Source: Phycisphaerales bacterium
GTDB taxonomy: Bacteria; Planctomycetota; Phycisphaerae; Phycisphaerales; UBA1924
Reading direction: 5' to 3'
NCBI GenBank assembly: GCA_003511945.1
Contig: DOJA01000259.1
Span: 1 to 8,477, forward strand
Length of the DNA stretch: 8,477 bases
In this document: positions 6,716-8,477 of the stretch, piece after piece
How positions within the stretch are numbered: position 1 is the first letter of the stretch
Layout of the letters: each line of letters starts with the position of its first letter
Notes under the pieces: generated by a model
Told to the model about the DNA's origin: nothing
Databases searched by the model: none
What the model saw: the letters and a program-made list of their open reading frames with translations, nothing else
Program-made: the position numbers and the translations under genes

Positions 6716-6742
6716 CCACGAGATAGACTAGGGAAAGGGAAG

Positions 6743-7120
6743 TCAGGGGGCGATGGGCGTCGGCCTGCCCTGCTCGTCGACCGCGACGAAGACTACGAAC
6801 GCGGTCGTCACGCTGATGTCCGTGCCCGCGTCGGGGCGCATGGCCCGGACCTCCACCTTCACCCGCATCGAGGTCCGTCCGACCCGCTCGGTGGTGGCCC
6901 ACAGCGAGAGGATGTCGCCGACGAGGACCGGATGGTGGAACTCGACGGAGTCCATGGCGACGGTGACATAGCGCCGGTTGCACTGGCGGAGGGCCTCGAT
7001 CCACGCCGCCTGGTCGATGAGAGAGAGGATGACCCCGCCGAAGATGGTGCCCTGGGGGTTGGTGTCGCGGGGCATCATGACCACGCGCGTCGCCGGGATG
7101 TCGCTGGGGGGCTTAGGCAA
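6743..7120 (-). CDS. acyl-CoA thioesterase, hotdog fold (YciA-like)
   Basis: Predicted cytoplasmic thioesterase that cleaves acyl-CoA to free acid and CoA, 125 aa, close to the usual 130. The hallmark lies at 16-40: MPRDTNPQGTIFGGVILSLID, with Asn21, Gly24 and the catalytic-region Asp36 in IDQAAW. The second half follows the family: VTVAMDSVEFHHPVLVGDI at 52-70, then the strand with VGRTSMRVKVEV at 80-91 and TAFVVFVAVDEQGRP at 106-120. I place the start at the TTG at 7120 because family members have about 14-18 residues before the MP-DTN motif; ATGs at 7078 and 7075 would remove these. The TTG overlaps the lspA stop by eight bases and has no Shine-Dalgarno, so translation may be coupled. Subfamily and acyl preference cannot be read from sequence. 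Confidence 0.9.
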   Translation of the reverse strand: MPKPPSDIPATRVVMMPRDTNPQGTIFGGVILSLIDQAAWIEALRQCNRRYVTVAMDSVEFHHPVLVGDILSLWATTERVGRTSMRVKVEVRAMRPDAGTDISVTTAFVVFVAVDEQGRPTPIAP

Positions 7121-7787
7121 GGGGTCTGGGGCCTGGGGGCTGGGGAATGGGTGAGCCAGAGTCTATCGCCGGAGCGGTTGGCCCCTCCGCGCGCCAGAGG
7201 CGCCACATCAGGATGGCGATCCCGACGAGGAGGAACGCATCGGCGACATTGCTGACATAGGGCCACAGCGCCCGTTCGCCTCCGGGCCAGGTGAGCCCGA
7301 AGGGGAGCGTCGCGGTGGGCAGCGGGTGCAGGAAGTCGCGCACGCACGCGAAGCGCAGGCGGTCGTAGAGGTTCCCCAGGCCGCCCGCGAGGATGAGCGC
7401 GATGGCGCAGTGGGTGAGGGTGTCCCGCGCGGTCGACCACCGGGCGAAGAGCACCAGCGCAAAGCCCAGGGCGCTGATCGTGAACGCGATGAAGAACCAG
7501 CGCTTGCCCTGGCCCGCGCCGAAGACGGCGCCCGAGTTGAGCACGAGTTTCAGCTCCAGGCCGTGGGGCACGACGACCACCGGCGCGTGCGCCGGGATCA
7601 GCGTGGCCAGTCGCGACGCCCCGGCGCTCAGCACATCCGCCCGCTTCACGGCGACCGGCGCTCCCGCGACCCAGCGGAAGGCGGCCCACTTGCTGGCGAG
7701 GTCGGCGCCGAGGCAGACGATCACGACAAGCAGCAGGACCGTCCACGCCCGCGGGGAGCGTCCCGCGGGCAGGGGGGCGGCGTTCAT
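7113..7787 (-). CDS. lspA: lipoprotein signal peptidase (signal peptidase II)
   Basis: Inner-membrane aspartic protease that cleaves prolipoprotein signal peptides after the Cys is lipidated, 224 aa, longer than the usual 160-170. Membrane segments lie at about 15-31, 97-115, 124-140 and 178-198. Conserved points are DLASKW at 29-34, NSGAVFG at 84-90, GGLGNLYDRL at 135-144, and the catalytic Asp pair Asp151 (VRDFL) and Asp183 (SNVADAF). The extra length comes from a longer first periplasmic loop (about 40-80), a longer stretch between the two Asp residues, and a Pro-rich tail (about 205-224) encoded by a C-rich spacer. The start ATG at 7787 overlaps the stop of the upstream DksA-like gene as ATGA, with no Shine-Dalgarno, which suggests coupling. 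The importer binding protein has no lipobox, so the two are not functionally linked. Confidence 0.95.
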   Translation of the reverse strand: MNAAPLPAGRSPRAWTVLLLVVIVCLGADLASKWAAFRWVAGAPVAVKRADVLSAGASRLATLIPAHAPVVVVPHGLELKLVLNSGAVFGAGQGKRWFFIAFTISALGFALVLFARWSTARDTLTHCAIALILAGGLGNLYDRLRFACVRDFLHPLPTATLPFGLTWPGGERALWPYVSNVADAFLLVGIAILMWRLWRAEGPTAPAIDSGSPIPQPPGPRPLA

Positions 7788-8477
7788 CGCGCCAGCGCGC
7801 CGCGCTCGACGCGCCGCGCCGCCTCGATGCTGTACCGGGCCCAGGGGGTCTCTTCGAGGCGTTCGGGCTTGATGGCGATGCCCAGCAGGGCGCAGATGCC
7901 GTAGGTCCCGTCGTCGATGCGGGCGATCGCCTCGTCGATCTCGCGGAGCATCCCGCGCTGCGAGGCCGCCAGGTCGAGGGCGAGGGTCTGGTCGTAGGTG
8001 TCGCTGCCCTGGTCGGCCATGTGCTGGGGCAGGTGGCTCAGCGAGCCGCTGCCCCCGGTGAGGGCCTCGGACTCCATGGAGGTCACATCGCCCACCAGCT
8101 GGCGGCGCTTGGCCATCAGGATGTCGCGGAAGTGCGCCAGTTGCTTCTTGTTGTAGGGCGACTTGGTCAGTCGCTGCACCGGCGCGTCGTCGAGCTCGCC
8201 GTTGCGCCCGGACTGCACCGGCTGGAGCCCGGCGGCCTTGGCGAACCGCGCCGCCGCCGCCCGGCTGGCGTCCATGGATTCCTTCGATTGCACCGCGAAC
8301 CGCGGGAGCGACGAGGGCGGCGCCGGTTCGCTCTTCGCGCCCTTCTTGGGCGCCGGATCCTTCGCCTTCGGGGCTTCCTTCACCTTCGGCGCGTCCTTCG
8401 CCTTCGGGGTGTCCTTCGATGATGACTTGAGCGCCGGGGCGGTGTCCTTCGCGGGCTTGGCGGCGGTGGGGGCGGGG
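7784..8477 (-). CDS. DksA/TraR-like protein with Lys/Ala/Pro-rich N-terminus (5' end outside the window)
   Basis: Partial gene; the frame is open to the window edge and no start can be chosen. The GTG at 8383 lies inside the repeat region and has no supporting site. The visible N-terminal part (8290-8476) is low complexity, rich in Lys, Ala and Pro, with a six-residue period such as KAKDAPKVKEAP, giving a positively charged tail. The C-terminal 125 residues are DksA-like: a first helix with AHFRDILMAKRRQLVGD, a coiled-coil tip with the acidic pair in DTYDQT, a second helix with RGMLREIDEAIARIDDGTYGIC, then PERLEETPWARYS. Only the first of the four zinc-finger Cys remains; the others appear as Leu, Ser and Ala. 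DksA proteins bind RNA polymerase through its secondary channel; a role in transcription is inferred. The stop overlaps lspA. Confidence 0.82.
   Translation of the reverse strand, partial: PAPTAAKPAKDTAPALKSSSKDTPKAKDAPKVKEAPKAKDPAPKKGAKSEPAPPSSLPRFAVQSKESMDASRAAAARFAKAAGLQPVQSGRNGELDDAPVQRLTKSPYNKKQLAHFRDILMAKRRQLVGDVTSMESEALTGGSGSLSHLPQHMADQGSDTYDQTLALDLAASQRGMLREIDEAIARIDDGTYGICALLGIAIKPERLEETPWARYSIEAARRVERGALAR
8358..8411. repeat. 18-bp tandem repeat, three units, in the DksA-like gene
   Basis: Units at 8358-8375, 8376-8393 and 8394-8411, each beginning TCCTTC; the first and third differ at only two bases, and a partial fourth begins at 8412. On the coding (-) strand each unit encodes six residues of the K-x-K-D/E-x-P type. 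Unit number may vary between strains, as is common for such tails. Confidence 0.75.

Noticed and set aside
6642..7004. N-terminal extension of the asparaginase-like protein to 7004
   Set aside because: The extension lies across the short palindrome and in a shifted frame over the thioesterase. The family N-terminus (MRHIALLTTGGTI) begins exactly at the ATG at 6641.
8021..8422. Open frame on the + strand opposite the DksA-like gene
   Set aside because: Its product is a simple Arg/Leu/Gly repeat that mirrors the Lys/Ala/Pro repeat of the - strand gene; no domain is visible.

Overview
This is a GC-rich, gene-dense bacterial window with no rRNA, tRNA, CRISPR array, transposase or phage gene that I can see. 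The style suggests a planctomycete, probably of the Phycisphaerae type. The reasons are a DksA-like gene with a Lys/Ala/Pro-rich N-terminus joined to lspA, several starts without a Shine-Dalgarno, dispersed palindromic repeats at gene junctions, and very high GC at third codon positions. The assignment is an inference from memory of such genomes; no marker gene is present to prove it.

Layout. On the + strand (135-5979) lies a four-gene ABC importer operon of the CUT1/MalFGK type. It comprises a membrane-anchored solute-binding protein, a MalF/UgpA-like permease enlarged to 552 aa, an ordinary MalG/UgpE-like permease of 282 aa, and a MalK/UgpC-like ATPase with the C-terminal regulatory domain. 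On the - strand (8477 down to 6096) lie a DksA/TraR-like regulator (partial, running off the window), lspA (lipoprotein signal peptidase), a YciA-like hotdog acyl-CoA thioesterase and a short asparaginase-like protein. The first three overlap each other by a few bases. The two operons converge on a 116-bp spacer (5980-6095) filled by nested palindromes.

How the genes work together. The binding protein would capture a solute, probably a sugar, oligosaccharide or polyol, outside the inner membrane. It would deliver it to the permease heterodimer, powered by the ATPase. The substrate cannot be read from sequence. The - strand genes look like unrelated housekeeping functions sharing a transcript.

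What stands out: (1) the first permease carries two large insertions, each with two extra predicted membrane segments, placed so that the core topology would be preserved; (2) two divergent copies of a ~140-bp element with 31-36 bp terminal inverted repeats sit in opposite orientation at the first two junctions of the importer operon, and one of them encodes most of the binding protein's C-terminal tail; (3) two other palindromic repeat types sit at 5990-6062 and 6697-6715; (4) the asparaginase-like and DksA-like proteins have both lost canonical family residues.
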